Positions 13,552 to 26,691 of a DNA stretch of 64,000 nt are shown piece by piece (position 1 is the first letter of the stretch; each line of letters opens with the position of its first letter). A program made the translations under genes and the position numbers. The stretch is taken from positions 15,247,820-15,311,819 of the forward strand of contig QVOM02000034.1 in the NCBI GenBank assembly GCA_003586115.2, read 5' to 3'. This stretch comes from Salvator merianae (lineage: Eukaryota; Chordata; Lepidosauria; Squamata; Teiidae). The notes below the pieces were generated by a model. The model was not told the origin of the DNA. It was given only the letters and a program-made list of their open reading frames with translations, and did not search any database.

Positions 13552-14027
13552 GCTGTTTCTGCATTTCCCCTACATTCTGGGCCAGAGTGGGATGCCCTGG
13601 CTTCGGATACACAACTCATCCCAGTCTGGGACAGGTTGGCGCTGGAATGGGATAAGACCATCTGCACTCAGACAACCTCTCCCATCCTCAGCTCCAAAGA
13701 CAGCCTTGAAGCCTATGCAGCCCTTGAAGCTGTGCAGAGCCTTTGAAGTTGCTGGGAGGGTCTGTTTCAGTGGCGCACCAATTTCTCATGGAACTTCCTG
13801 GAATGCTGGACCTTCTAGTATGCCAGTAGACCTCAGTGTTGAGGTCTACCAGTAGAACATGATACGACACCATTTTGGGCACCCTATCCCACTCTATGCT
13901 CCTTCCAGTGTGGAGAGAACATTCCCGGGAGAGTGAGGCTTGCACTGTCCCACAATAGCATGTGGAAGACAATCGCCTTAGAACCCTTCCTGGAATGACT
14001 AAGGGCCAGTGCAGAAAGGATCTTACC
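13552..14027. mobile_element. Palindromic DNA element, TTTCTGCA-ended family
   Basis: The left end GGCTGTTTCTGCATTTC pairs with the inverse of the right end (CCTTTCTGCACTGG). Flanking triplets are TCA and TTA, one mismatch from a duplication. Exact ends are uncertain by a few bases. Confidence 0.5.
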
Positions 14028-15445
14028 CTGTTGTCTCATTTAGAACTCTTTTGATGGTAATCCTATCTCAGAACCAAACCAAAATTCTAGGGTACCTTTC
14101 AGCAAAGAGTGGATCTGGGTGCTCCCTGCTCTGCTCTGCTCTGCATCCACAGCACACCTTCAATATATAATTTTTAAAAAAAGATTTAGACAATATGCTC
14201 TCAACAACTTCCCCCGCTTTATCTGTCATGTCTCCTTCCATAGTGAGTGCTTTAGAAATAATACTTATGTTGATTTACAAAATACTCAGTATTCTCCAAT
14301 CGTTCATTTCCATGGAATGCTAAATGAAGGGAGCAATAACTTCTATATATAATTGGAACTCTAAATAATAATGTACTTCTCTTGTGTGCCCCTCCAAACA
14401 TTACTGTGTCCCAGTCAACAAACGGGAACTATAGTGTGGCAACTTTTGTAGCCCATGAATTGAACCATCTCATACTCCCATTCTGTCTTTACATCACTCT
14501 CAGGAGCGCTCATGATGGGATGCGCAGAGCCTGCACTTTCCCAGTGCACCTACTGTGCAGAGATGTGTGGATCCTGCACCCTCAAGGCACAATCACAGTG
14601 TCACCACGCAAACCTTACCTCTCTCTGAACCAACACAGCCTATTATTACAAGTGTGGGGAGTGAGGGCAGGGTTACATCACATTGCAGCACAGATATGGA
14701 TAAGCCCTGGTTGTCTGTGAAAAGGAGAACAACCTTCACCTGTACACACACCTATACAGTCGCATGCACAGGCATCTGTGCTGCAAAATGATGCACTTCT
14801 CTGGAAATCAGCACTCCAATGGGAGGTCAGAATGTAGTTTTCTAAGGGCAGCAAAAGCCAAGAAGTTAAAACAAAAGCCATATCAATACTAGCTTCAAGC
14901 AGGCAGAAAGAAATATGATTATGTTAATTGGCAGAATGCATGAGTCAAACAAAGATCAAGATAGAGAAATATCTGCATACACAGTGCCAAGGGAGGGGGG
15001 GGGGAGGAGTAATCCTCAGTCAAATAAATGAAAGTGAATATGCTCCAGAGCAAACACTGAAGGGCAGAGCCAGAATAAGGACATCCTGCTTAGTGTGAGC
15101 AAGTCACCACTGTGTCTCTCTGTGTATTCCTGTGAATTATTTTAGTAAGGATATCATGCACTGGATTGCAGGTATGGACCCAAGCTCAGCAGCAAACCAG
15201 TAACGCAAAATTCTCCCCTCATATCAATCCTGCACACTGTGATCTGTTGTAGCAGCAAGACCAGCAAGGAAAGGCTGGCCCATAAGGGCAAAGTAAGCAG
15301 TGTCCCAACACATCCAGCAGTTCTGAACTTGAGGCGCACGTCCTTTTTCTTTTTTTCTTCATGCAAATTTCAGTTCAGGGTTGGATAATGTGTGTGTATA
15401 TGTTCAATTGGGTCAATTTTCATCTGGCTTTTCATAGAATTGCAG
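14028..15445. other. No gene recognised
   Basis: No exon, RNA gene or named repeat recognised. A G-run lies at 14994-15005. Confidence 0.5.
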
Positions 15446-16105
15446 ACTTACAGGCTGCATCTGCGTGCATTTAAAAAAGCAGCTCAAAAGTGGCTTAGGT
15501 GGACTCACACCTGCAGCAGTGGGAGCCTTTAGGAAGCCCCAGGGGCCTGGAAGTCAAAACACCCAGGGCATTCACCACCATAGGTGTCCCTCCTTGCATC
15601 CTTTGCCAGAGGGTGCACTCTAATGGCATTTGCACCATTCAGAGAACCTTCTGCTGCCATTTGGACAAACAGCAGCAGAGAGTGTACCTTGCAAAGTCTG
15701 CACTACTCGGGCATCGTGCCAACAGAGGCCCACTTCTGGGACCTTTTCCAGCACTAGGAGGCCCTTGGTCTTGATAGCTAACAGCTCAGCTCCAAGGTTG
15801 GGCTATGAGCTCTGAAGGCAGAGAAGGGTGAGGTATGGACCATTTGTCCCATATGAATCCTGCCCTGGAGGCAGGGAAAGCGTCTCCACCTCAGTACACC
15901 CAATGCCACTGAGGTGTAGACACAGCCTTAGCATGTCAGACACGAGTGTGTCCTTCTCAGTTCTAATTCACATTAAAGACCAGAGAATGCATTTTGAAGT
16001 GCATTTTCAGGCCTTCAATATGCATTAGGGAACTAGCATGCGGATGCTACCACTTCCAAGTTGCATTTGAACCCCCCTTTTTTTTACTGTGTGCAGATGC
16101 AGGCA
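15446..16105. mobile_element. Palindromic DNA element, GGCTGCATC family, interrupted
   Basis: The left part (15449-15515) begins GGCTGCATCTGCGTGCATTT. The right part (about 15945-16105) ends with the inverse of CTGCATCTGCACACAG. Both parts align with the uninterrupted copy at 49513-49740. The 15516-15925 segment between them looks like a second element inserted into the first. Confidence 0.45.
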
Positions 16106-17535
16106 CAGTGTCGCACCTGGCATGTCTCCTGGGACCACTTCTTTTTAGCTGTCTTGACCTCCGCGCCACCATAGGTGTGGGATGCAGCCAGGTGAGAAGG
16201 CAATTTGTGCAAAGCACACTCAAGCTGACCCAAAGCAAGAAGCACCATGAACAAACATCATGCACCTCCCCACCCTAAAGTCTCACAATGTAGAACAAAA
16301 GCTCTGTGGCAGCTGGGTTTCTCACCAGGACACTTCTGTGCTACACTGGAAAACAAGCAGGAAAGGCGCTTCCTCCCTCTTCTGTCTCTATATAACAAGG
16401 AGAAGGACGTGCTGGAGGGGCACCTACCTTCCCCAAGAATTGGAGAATCAGCCCTGCAGGTAATTTGTCTCTCAAGGAGAATGGAGCAGCCCAGGAGCCA
16501 TTTGGTGGTGGGGTCAGTAAGGCATCCAGTATATTTGGACACCTTGCTTTGAGGTCAGATGAGGATACCCTAGGTGCCCATTTGCATGTGCCGATAATCA
16601 AAGGCACCACAGATACGAAACACCATCAATCAATGTAACTCCATCAATCAACTGGGGACAGAAGGCCCAGATGATCAATAGGTCAGTGGCACTGTGAACA
16701 GGAGATCCAGATTATCAACAAGTCAATGGCACTGGGACGGGGGAGGGGAAGATGGGGAGACTGGGCTGAAGAAGAAGGGCTCTGTCCTGTGCATTAGCTT
16801 TCCTTGGGCTGCATCCTGGGTGGATGAGAAATTTTTTCTTCAAGTACCCACTACACATGTGCACACACAAAGAGGACAGATGCAAACCATCCTTTGCCGT
16901 GTTCGTCTGAGAGCTTGCCCCGTTCCACCTCTACCTTCCCCCTTTTTAAAAAAAGGCAGTTGGGCGCTTTCCTGCATTTCCCTCCTCCCCTCCCCACTAT
17001 TGCCTGCAGTGGCTCTCATTCTACTGAAAACCAGTCTGCATGGGCAGGGAGGGCAGGAACAGATCTGGAGGAACTGTCTTCTATTACCCATTTCAGGGTA
17101 ACCACCTGCATCTGCAAGCACGGCCTATGTGTTTGTATTTGCCTCTCAGAATAGAGATTTTTGCACAATCATCATGCTCCCTTTTTTAATTAAGAAAAGG
17201 AGGGGAGTGACTATCAAATAAATCCCATATTCTGCTTTCTTTTAATCCTCTTTGTATTAGACTATTGCCTTTTGTCCATTTACCTGAGACTTGGGGCCTC
17301 ATTCAAACACACACACACACCTCAAGACAGCCTGAACTCATTAACATGCACATCACCATAAATTGGTTTCAAGGCTTCCGGCCTCTGCACATGGAGGATG
17401 ATTGATGTTTCAGCATTCATGACAGCTGGCCATGTCACTCAGGCACCAGCAACCCCTTCAGTATGACTTGCAGTGGTTAAACAGTTGCTGCAAGTTGAAT
17501 TGATGGGACAGAACTCCTTTAGAGCAGGAAATCCC
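16106..17535. other. No gene recognised
   Basis: Short ORFs only. No protein similarity or repeat family that I can name. Confidence 0.5.
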
Positions 17536-17972
17536 AGGTCTTTTCGCTCACTAGGCAAAGCGTCTCTGCACTTTGTGCAGCCCCGTGTGACCACGAGCAA
17601 CCTACAGATGCTCCTGATCACGGCTAGCTGTGGAGCACTAATTTGTGCTCCACAGCTGGACCAGGAGCAGCTATCCTGCTCTCAGACAAGTATATTCGCA
17701 CCCACTTCTAGGCATGAATGCATGGCCATGCTGTGCGCCGTGGCTGCACCTGTGTGATCTACAGTGCTGCCAGTCGCCATGGCAGTGGTTGGACACTTCC
17801 CGGCCACTGTCACAGTGAGGCTTGGGAGCAGGACACCAGCATTCACATTCATATCCTGCTTGTATTCAAATTTAGGGCCCCACACGGTGGACAGTGTCCT
17901 CACTGCAGGGTCAACTCCACATTAGAATGGGATAATTATCCCATTCTAACATGGAAAGTGTAAAAATGGCCC
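17536..17972. mobile_element. Palindromic DNA element, GGGCC family (subfamily 1a)
   Basis: The left end AGGTCTTTTCGCTCACTAG is a mutated form of the family end. The right end is the inverse of GGGCCATTTTTACACTTTCC. The TAATTA hairpin lies at 17922-17949 next to the right end. Flanks CCC and CCT are one mismatch from a 3-bp duplication. Confidence 0.65.
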
Positions 17973-18426
17973 CCTCCCACTATACAATCAAAGCATCCTT
18001 TCCACTCGTTTTCAGAGGCTTCAGGGCAGAGGGGGTCATGTAAACATCCTGCCATGGGTGCTTTTCCCCTTGACCTGAAGATGCCCTCTGTGGACATCTG
18101 AGCATGGCTAAACCCCGCTGAATTCAGCAAAGCTTGCAGCTGCATAAAAATATGTTACTAATTCCTAGTCATTAGATCAGGAGGGACATAATGCATTCCA
18201 TAGGCCTTAAAAAAAAAACTATGTGCAAAGTTAAATACTGCAGAAAGTATGTTTGTAACTGAACAGGTTTGGGTTGGCCTGTAGGCCAGAAGGAAAAAAA
18301 TAGTTCAGCAGGGCTCTTAGTGTGGAGGACTCCACCCTCTCCATATGGGGCTGCCTCCTGTTTGTGAAGCTCCTTCCTGAATATTGCCCAAGGCAAAAGA
18401 AGGCACTTGTCAGCCACTGGGAAGGA

Positions 18427-18487
18427 TTCTTGCAGGCTGCAGCACCTCAACCTGAACAGCGCCATAGAACTGAGAGGCATCGCAAGG
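18427..18487 (+). other. Candidate non-coding 5' exon of BCAS1
   Basis: An exon-like interval has a possible acceptor (CTTGCAG ending about 18436) or an upstream transcription start. It ends at a strong donor, CAAG|GTAAGC at 18487/18488. It lies 10.3 kb upstream of the ATG exon, which needs at least one upstream 5'UTR exon. There is no coding evidence, no TATA box and no CpG island here, and strong GTAAG donors also occur by chance. Confidence 0.18.
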
Positions 18488-18908
18488 TAAGCTATCCTCT
18501 TTTTAAAACCTGCTGTTTTCGAAGCCATCTCTACTGGAGACACAGAATTACTAGAGTACTGGCAACCCCTCCTTCTGTGTTCCCTGCTACGAATCACTGA
18601 GAAAGCAGTTCAGGATGAACCTTGTAAGGAGAGCTTGCCAATTTTCTTGAGAGGTAAAACGAGAGTTGCTTTGTTTGCTCGTCAACGTGGCTAATCTACC
18701 TGTTATTTCATTCTCATTCAAGGCTTGTGTCTTACAGCAGAACAGTTTTGTTTTGTTTCCACATAGAAATCAGATCTCTGAGAGGAGGTGAAGCCAACCT
18801 AACTACTCAGTCCACCTTAAAGTTTTCTCTGGAGATAACTACAAAGGATTCAGTGAATACAAGAGGCAGGCTGTGGAGGATCAAAAGAGGAAAGGTTTAG
18901 TGTAGGTA

Positions 18909-19027
18909 GGCTGCATCCAGACATTGCTTATTATTATTATGCTATATCTGGATGTTATGGAATAAAACATGGCTATTCTGGAATACCCAAATATAATGGA
19001 ATAAGTAAGCAACATCTGGATGCAGCT
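18909..19027. mobile_element. 119-bp palindromic MITE, 3-bp TSD GTA
   Basis: The left end GGCTGCATCCAGACATTGCT pairs with the inverse of the right end AGCTGCATCCAGATGTTGCT. The element is flanked by GTA on both sides (18906-18908 and 19028-19030). It is too short to code for anything. Confidence 0.75.
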
Positions 19028-19030
19028 GTA

Positions 19031-21369
19031 GTTTATACAGCAGGAGACGTCTTCATCCTTACAACACTGCTTGAGATTGGCTAGGTTGAGAGACATGATG
19101 ACTGACTCAAGATCATGTTGTGAATTAAGGTGAGCCATCATCACAGAATGGGATGAGGAAGCAGGATCAATCCTGCACCTCCACATCTTGGCCCCACAGG
19201 CCAGGCCTGGGGGTCTAAGTCATCTGTGTTTACATACTATGTCAGAAAACCATAGTGAGAGTCTTGTGGAGCCTTATTTTTGGAGATTTCAGCCAGAGTT
19301 CCATGGATGCCACCAACAGTGCTTGGGGAGAGATGCCTCCTTGGCAGCACCTTCACCATGGCTCATCAAGGTACCTTCTCAGCTCCACTGCCACCAGCCC
19401 AAGTCATATGTTGATACATCCACACCTGTATATAGAGGGCAACTCAGGGCCAACCATACAGGGCTTTTTAGAGTCATCCCTTTACCAATGTAGATCCACA
19501 AAAAAGTGCATCAAACATGTTAACTTTGGAGCACTTAAAAACCTACCTCATTTGTTCATACTTTTCCTTTGCCTCTGAGTTTGGCAATGCCTTTCCTTGA
19601 CAATGGATGCTACTCACTAATTGCCCAGTCATATGCCTGGCTTTCCATGGCCCTGACTGGTCACTTGTAACAGCCCTTTCCAAGCTGTGATTGGCTACAT
19701 GTGCCTCCATAGCTTCCTGCTAAAATAAGAGCCACCGTCTGTGTTATTATTCCCAATAGATGAAAAAAGTGACCATTCCCAGCTTTCGGGACAGGGTAAG
19801 GCACATGCAAGGGTAAAATGTCTGGTGTCCCTGACTCCAGTTGTCCCAGCCAGTGTGTGTCCTTTAAGCATGTCTGATCACACCCATCCTTAAGATGTTG
19901 CAGTCCAAAGTCCAGACTGTATGAAGACATGGGGTAGTAACTACACAATACTCTTAACACATTAACCTTATAATGCATTTAGTAAGCCCTTAGGGTGCTA
20001 GCAACTTCCCACAGAGGCTTTGATGGAGGGAGCAATGGAGATTGGCTGACTTGGGGGGCCAATAAAGGTGCTTTTGCCACTCCAGGGAGATGAGACCTTC
20101 ACTTTAAAGCAGCATAGAGGCTGCTTATGACTCTTCACGAGCATGCACATTTATACTAGGTGTAGACCAAGGATTGCCATGATATCATGCCCCAGTGTCA
20201 CAGCATGGCATGGACTAAGATTCAAGTGCACAGTTTTTCAAACCAGTTCTAACACTGCTTGAGTCATGCCACAGTGACATGATAGAAAAATATGGGTTAG
20301 AAAAGGTGAAACTTGTAGATTGAGATGGTTCCACAGGCAATCTTTGCTTATCTCCAAATCTCCCTTATCTCCAAAACTCCCTTAGTGCAAGTATTCTCCT
20401 CAGCTTAAACAACCTCACAAGGATGTTGCAATAAAAACAATAAGTGGCAAATTCATGTTGTTTTGAACACTGTGAAGAAAGGATAAGAAATAATGTAGCA
20501 GGACACCTGTACATAATTTGGAAGTGACTTTTAAAAACTAATATAAATGAATAGGGTATCTGATTTTTTTAAAAAAAAAGAAATACATTCCAAAAAGAGC
20601 CATGATTTCTTGAACATTTTATGTTATAATTAATACCACAAACACAAGAAAACATTGCAGACTCCAAGCTTTCTGTTTCATTTGTTTTCCCTTAGCTCTT
20701 TAACACTAAAATAAATAAAATAAAATAAAATAAAATAAAATAAAATAGTGATGGTGTCAAAATTCACCACCTTATATTCTTGAATGAGGTCCACAAAATC
20801 AGGAAACAGGTAGAGAATTGAAGCATCATGTTCTCCACTTTATAGCAGTAATAGAATACAAGGAGTACAAGCAAGCATTCAGGCATATAAACAATCCTAG
20901 GCATATCCATTTCCCCATGCTTCCAAGCTCCAGTACAAGGTAGTTACAACATCCAAATTCTCAAGCCTACATCATTCTACTTAACTCCCAACAAGGGGAA
21001 ACATTGGGCCAGTGAGAAAAGCAAGCAAGCATGGTTGGGACCTGAGAAGAACCAAAGATGGCTGCACAGTGGCCAAAGTGCTGACAGATGGGTTCTGTTT
21101 ACCCACCTTTTCTTGCCATTACATTACTGTGTGAAAACCAAACTTAACTGGGACTTGCTCTGTTCTTGATAGTGTTAAGAGCATCACAGAAGATTTTTTT
21201 TCTTTACAAGGAAACTTATTGCCTCTCTGTGTCTAATGATGCCAATAAGTTGATAAAAGTTACCTATTTAATGATGCAAATTTATATTTCTATAATAGAC
21301 CACTCATAGAAATATTTTGTGGCATTGCGGGAAATTGAAATCTGCAGCAATTCTAATCCAATGCATTAT
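19031..21369. other. No gene; short (TAAAA)n array
   Basis: No gene recognised. An (ATAAA)n microsatellite occupies 20708-20746. Confidence 0.6.
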
Positions 21370-22097
21370 GAGAAATTAAACTGACAACCTGGTAATGCTT
21401 GGTGTTGTCATTAGGAAGGGAATAGAAAATAAGTTGGCAAGTGTCAAGGTGCCTCTTTATCAATCTATGGTGAGATCACACTTGGAATATTGTGTACAAG
21501 TCTGGTCACCTCACCTCAAAAAGGGTATTGTGGAACTGGAAAAGGTGCAAAAAAGGCCAACCAGAATAACCAAGGGGCTGGAACACCTTCCTTATGAAAT
21601 CAGGCTGCAATGTCTTGGCCTTTTCAGCCTTGAAAGATGGCATTTAAAAGGGGACCTGACTGAAATATATAAAATCATGCACAGTATGGAAAAGGTGGAG
21701 AAAGAAAAATCATTTTCTCTACCACACGACATAGGACCAGGGGGCACTCTATGAAGCTGATGGGTAGGAGAGTTAGGATCAACAAGGGGAAGTATTTTTT
21801 TCACCCAAAGGGTCATTGGTCTATGGAATTTACTATCAGAAGAGATGGTGACAGCAATCAGCCTGGATAGCTATAAGAACAAATTAGACAGATTCATGGA
21901 GGTCAGGTGTATCAGCAGCAACTAGAATGCAGGATACTTCTAAAGGCCATTTGCAAGGAGTCGAAAGGAGGTTTTACCTTTATATTCTGCTTGAGAATGC
22001 CCAGAAGCAATTGGTGGGCAACTGTGTGAAACAGGATGCTGGATAGATGGGCCGTGGCCTGATTCAGAAGGACCCCCTCTTATGTTCTTATGATTAT
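21370..22097 (+). mobile_element. CR1-type LINE, 3' end of ORF2 and 3'UTR
   Basis: The ORF segment at 21395-21754 reads as the end of the CR1 reverse-transcriptase ORF: SMVRSHLEYCVQVWSPHLKK, then EKVQKRPTRI, then LGLFSLERWHLKGDLTEIYK. The 3' region ends with GGCCGTGGCCTGATTCAGAAG and tandem TTCTTATG units, a CR1-style terminal repeat. It is 5'-truncated, with stops in the last part. Confidence 0.85.
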
Positions 22098-22205
22098 ATT
22101 GCTGCTGTTGCTAAGAAAAACAACCAAGGAGCCACATTAATGTTAGATGTGTCCCAGCATTGTGGAACTGATATATCTATGGCCTGTAAAATATTGCTGA
22201 ACTGG

Positions 22206-22704
22206 GGGCCTTTTTGCACTTACCTCGGGTACAGTCCAGCATAATGTCCGATCCTCTTCAGGCTCCTCTCTTCCACACATTAGGACAGAAAAGAAAGGTC
22301 CCTCCCCAACCCTGAGCTGCTCCATCTGCATTGGGATGGCGTGTGTCCTGGTCCAGGTGGTCAAAATGGCCATCTATACCGTGACATCAGTCAACCTATT
22401 TTTTCAGATCTACCAACATTCCAGGGATGGCTAGACCAGCCCAAGGAGGCATGCAGAAGGGCACACATCTCCTGCTCCGGTCTAACAGAGGGACACATTT
22501 CTGCAGTGCACCAAATCGCACCACCAAAATGCATTCCCAGGGGAACTGAATCTAGGAACATCAGTCCCTAGCACTCGTGGGATCCAGAAGTGGCTCTGGA
22601 GATCATACAATCACTGGAGCCAGCACGGGGCTCTGTACCATGAACGGCTCCAAGCTGTGCCAGTCCTGCTGTGCCAATCCAGTAAAGTCAGTGCAACAGC
22701 AGCC
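22206..22704. mobile_element. Palindromic DNA element, GGGCC family (degenerate)
   Basis: The left end GGGCCTTTTTGCACTTACC is well preserved. The right end, the inverse of GGCTGCTGTTGCACTGAC, is mutated. Flanks TGG and TGT differ at one base. Confidence 0.45.
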
Positions 22705-23068
22705 TGTAACTTCCATGCATCCTAGCTAGTCCTGCCCATGGTAAAGAACGATGGGAATTGGAATCCAGCTTTACCTGGTATGCCATAGTTTGACCACTCC
22801 TACATTAGAAGACCTTTTGCCTAAAACCTGAGGGAACTTTTCTATCTACTTGTCTATGCAATATGATAAACAGGCCAGGAACATTCAGAGTGCTGGAAGA
22901 AAGGGAGACAATAAGGGGTACTGAAAAATCTGTGGGTGAGAAGATACTGCAGCATTTTGTTCAGATTCAACAATCACCCCTCACTGCCCCTGCCAAACAG
23001 CAGGAGACAATCCTGGGGCAAACCCAAGCTCTTTCTTTGTCTGTTGTTTCTTTGCAGGATTGCTACTC

Positions 23069-23152
23069 TTGCAAAAGTACCCGAATGTAGCAAGCGCCCA
23101 CGCACTTCCCTTTGTTTTTTCATGTGGTTGCTACATACTGGTACTTTTGCGA
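23069..23152. repeat. Isolated hairpin with 25-bp arms
   Basis: Arm 1 (23069-23093) starts TTGCAAAAGTACC and arm 2 (23128-23152) is its inverse complement with about three mismatches, around a 34-base loop. It could be a small MITE or a transcribed hairpin. Confidence 0.6.
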
Positions 23153-23426
23153 TTCTATGAAGTGACAGAAAAGGTAAGCAAGCCGACATGACAGAGCTGG
23201 ATTTTCTCTAATGCCTATGTAGCACGTTTTCAATGGACTGTCCCAGGAGTATAGTGGGATTACCACCAGTATGTGTGACATTCCCAATATAGTCCCAGGA
23301 AATCATGATTTTTAAACCACGTCTGTAGGCATCTTGTAATATTGCTTTTTCTGAAGAATAGGAGAGAAGGATTTTCTTTGCTGATTAAAAAATCAGGCAG
23401 CAATGAGGGGATCCATAACACTTTTT

Positions 23427-23646
23427 GGGCCCAGTCATTCCTAAATTTTAATCCAGCTTCAGTCCACTTTTGGATTGAAAGAACATAGCAAAGTGACTAA
23501 TTATTTTCTTTCCACGTTATCCAACTCAAAGGTGGATTTTCTGAGTTATATGATGCTGAAGGAAAACATCTTATTACTTCACTGATGTGTTATCTCAGTC
23601 TGAAAGTGGACTGAAGCTGAATTAAAACTTAAGTGTGACTTGGCCC
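23427..23646. mobile_element. Palindromic MITE, GTTTTAATCC family, copy 1
   Basis: Ends GGGCCCAGTCATTCCTAA and the inverse of GGGCCAAGTCACACTTAAG. Inner arms carry TTTTAATCCAGCTTCAGTCC against GGACTGAAGCTGAATTAAAA. About 220 bp. Flanks TTT and TTC are a near match. It aligns along its full length with the copies at 45956 and 63122. Confidence 0.75.
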
Positions 23647-24474
23647 TTCTTCTGTGAACTACTTTCCTCCTCTAACTTCCTGTCTTCCCACACACTTTGT
23701 AAAATTTTAGACATTTTTTTGCCCTTGGAATGTAATGTGTGGATTCATTGTATCAGGAAAGTCAGGTATGCAGAACAATCAATGTGTAGTCTTGACTCTG
23801 AGGGAAGTTCTAAGCACGTGAATTACAGCATGAACTCAGCTGTGTGCTTGCTTGAGTTGTTCAAGGGTGGTGCATATTTACTCTACGTGATTAATGCCCT
23901 TCCCTTCTCTGCTGGCTCTGAAACAGAGAAATTACTTCACAGTATAAAAAGCATATAGAGATCAGAAATATTTGGATTCCAGATCCACAGGTTACTACCT
24001 TGACTGCCACACATTTCTTGGAGTGGACAAGGTGACTGCAAAACTACCAAAGAAGCCTCTCTTTGCCAGCTCCTGCCAACTACTTTTCTTCAGCATGCAC
24101 AGCCATTACTAAGTGCTGTTGCTAGCTGTGTAACCGGATATTTATTTAGCAACAGGTAGTCACAAAGTTGACATATTCCAAATGCTTTTCCCTCTTGCCT
24201 TTTGTTACAGCAGATGGCAGACAAGTAGTTGTGACTTCTGGATTCCAGATTCCTGATCCAATCCTGATGCTCCTAAATTTAGTGAAAAAATGTCCTATGA
24301 TTCACAGCAATTAGAAAAAACATGTATGATTCATAGCAATTAGACATACCATACAAATGTGAAATTAAAATATCATAAGAAAAGATAAGGCATCATAACC
24401 AAGCATAAACATAGCAGTTAAAAAAGACTTAGTATATGGCAGGATCTGCCTGTACATTCCCTGTGGTTGGGGGA

Positions 24475-24690
24475 AGTTATTATTTCTTTGTTGAATTTAC
24501 AGTACATCTGCTCTTCATCCAAAAGTTCCAGAGTAGGTATTGAAGTACAACAAATAAAACCCAACATGTAAAACAGATTGAGCATAAGGAAAATATAATC
24601 CTGGTATCATCAGCATACCAATGGCACCTTACTACAAAGAGTTTCATTAAAATATTACTTCATTGGTACAACACATGCCCTGCATGGAAT
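24475..24690 (-). mobile_element. L2-like LINE relic (reverse transcriptase region)
   Basis: The minus strand reads RCHWYADDTRIIFSL around 24600-24630, matching the RCHxYADDTQL active-site block of L2 and related reverse transcriptases. A degenerate WM...NSTK segment downstream fits the same family. Many stops. Confidence 0.5.
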
Positions 24691-26691
24691 TTCTGTACAT
24701 TCAAATATCTAATAGATCAAAACACATTTTAAGGAGATCAAAGCAAGGCTTCAAATCAAAGTATTTTCTTGCCCACTGATTCATTTGGGGTTTATGATCT
24801 ACAGTCCCAATTTATAGGCCACTACTGCGAAAATCTTCCACAAGTGAATTAAGTAGAAAGCTAAGCTTGGGAACTGAAAGGTTCCTTGTTCCGCCCAAGT
24901 CTTTTTGAGAGTTAAGTAGTTGAAATGTTCATGTTGTTTTTGGCAAAGTTTTGGGGAAACTGCTCTCTTTTTTTGAACCAGTTAGATGACATTTAAAATT
25001 ATCTTTTTAATATTATTCAAAATTTGGAATTTTACTGCTTCAAAATATTGACAATATAATCCCAAATAACCAACAAGAGCTGCTGTTTAATTATTAGTGC
25101 AGGAAGGGGTAGCTATACAGACGATTCACTGTCCATTAAAATCAGATTCAGCTGCAGTGAAATTACACCAACATGTGAATCTGCATATCAAAGTGCAGTA
25201 TTTTCAAATGAACCCACATTTTTTGCAGAGTGCTTTTTCCAGCATTCCAACCACATTGCTTCTTCCAATGCATTTTTTTTGTTTGTTTAGGTGTGCCCAT
25301 ACTGCACATTTACAAAGGTCTGATATGGGCATTCTAGGGTCATACAAAAGGACCTTGCCTCAGTTTTTCCCCTTGTGGAGGGAACCAGAAGTGCTGCCAC
25401 TTCATAGGTCTGTAAGAAAACGAGCAGCATGCATCTGTGCATAGAAGCTGGACTAGAAGCGCCGGCACTACAGCCTCCTTAAGAAAACAAACACAAGGCA
25501 GCCGCTGAAGGACATAGTTTCAGCCTGTAGAATGCCTGTAAAGGGATCCAGAACGAACAAGGCCTTTCGTTTTGCTTTTTTTTTTTTTTTTTGCATTTGT
25601 TCTATTTGCAGGGTGGTGCAGGAGCACATTTCTGCATTCCTTTTAGACTTGATAGATTCCAGCTTTGTGCAGGAACACACTTCCGTATGCATTTCAAGCC
25701 TGTCAGTTTTCACTTGAGCAGGAACATACTTGAGCACTGAAATAGGGGAGGAGAGCAGCCAGTAATTCACAGGTTATGCTTACCGGTCAATTTCAATGGG
25801 GGAAACACAAGCACAAACGACGTATTTACCTATTCAAGCCTGTCTCCTCCTTAACCCAGACTACTTGTGATTTCATCCTGAATTCATTTTGACGTGTGGG
25901 TAACTAGGTCCAACTGCAAAAAAACTCACAGTGTATAGACAAGGACGGAATACGTTTGGTCAATTCTGTATATGGCAAACAGGGTTGCCAAAAGCTGTAG
26001 AAAATCTGTCAAACATCAGATACGCCTTTTTTTTTTCTATGGCTAGGTTAATTGGTTTGGCAATTTCTGTGGCCAGCCTGCCCAAAGCATTTTTTAAAAA
26101 ATTTATACAATATTCCTATGCCACCTTTCACCTAAAGATCCCAGGGCACATCACAAACGCAATGAAAATCAACACATATATATCAAGTATAATTAAAACC
26201 TATTGCCCCCATAAGTCCCAGTGTGGAACATCAGGAAAGGCACTTAAACATCAAAGGCCTAAGTAAGGATGTAAACTTTAACCAGGTGCTGAAAAATATA
26301 TGATGTTGGTAACTCTAACCCTATTTGCTTGGAAGTAATTTCCACTGAATGTGGACATGCTTGGGTTGAAGAGGGGAAGATCAAAGGGAGCCTGCCAGGT
26401 ACTGCCCTGCCCCTCCTCGCCTGGGGAACTGCTGTGCAGGTAACTACTATCTATTTGGACTAGAAGCGCTGAAGAATAAATGCAAATTAAAAAACAAAAA
26501 ACAAATTTCATTTTCTTTTGTACCTGCTTATTAGTTGACACCCCCTCCCCCCGGAATAAATCTCTTCCATTTATAGCAGTTACCAGTTTGTAGCTGTGGT
26601 TGCCTGTGGGAGCCTGGCAAATGGGGAAAACTGCATTAGCAGCTCTGTGGCACCCATGTAGTCACCCAGTTAGCGGATCTTCCATTTCTGA
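24691..26691. other. No gene recognised
   Basis: No coding exon. A T-run lies at 25577-25593. A LINE or SINE 3'-tail-like stretch (TTTATACAATATTCCTATGC and following) lies near 26098-26200. Confidence 0.45.
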
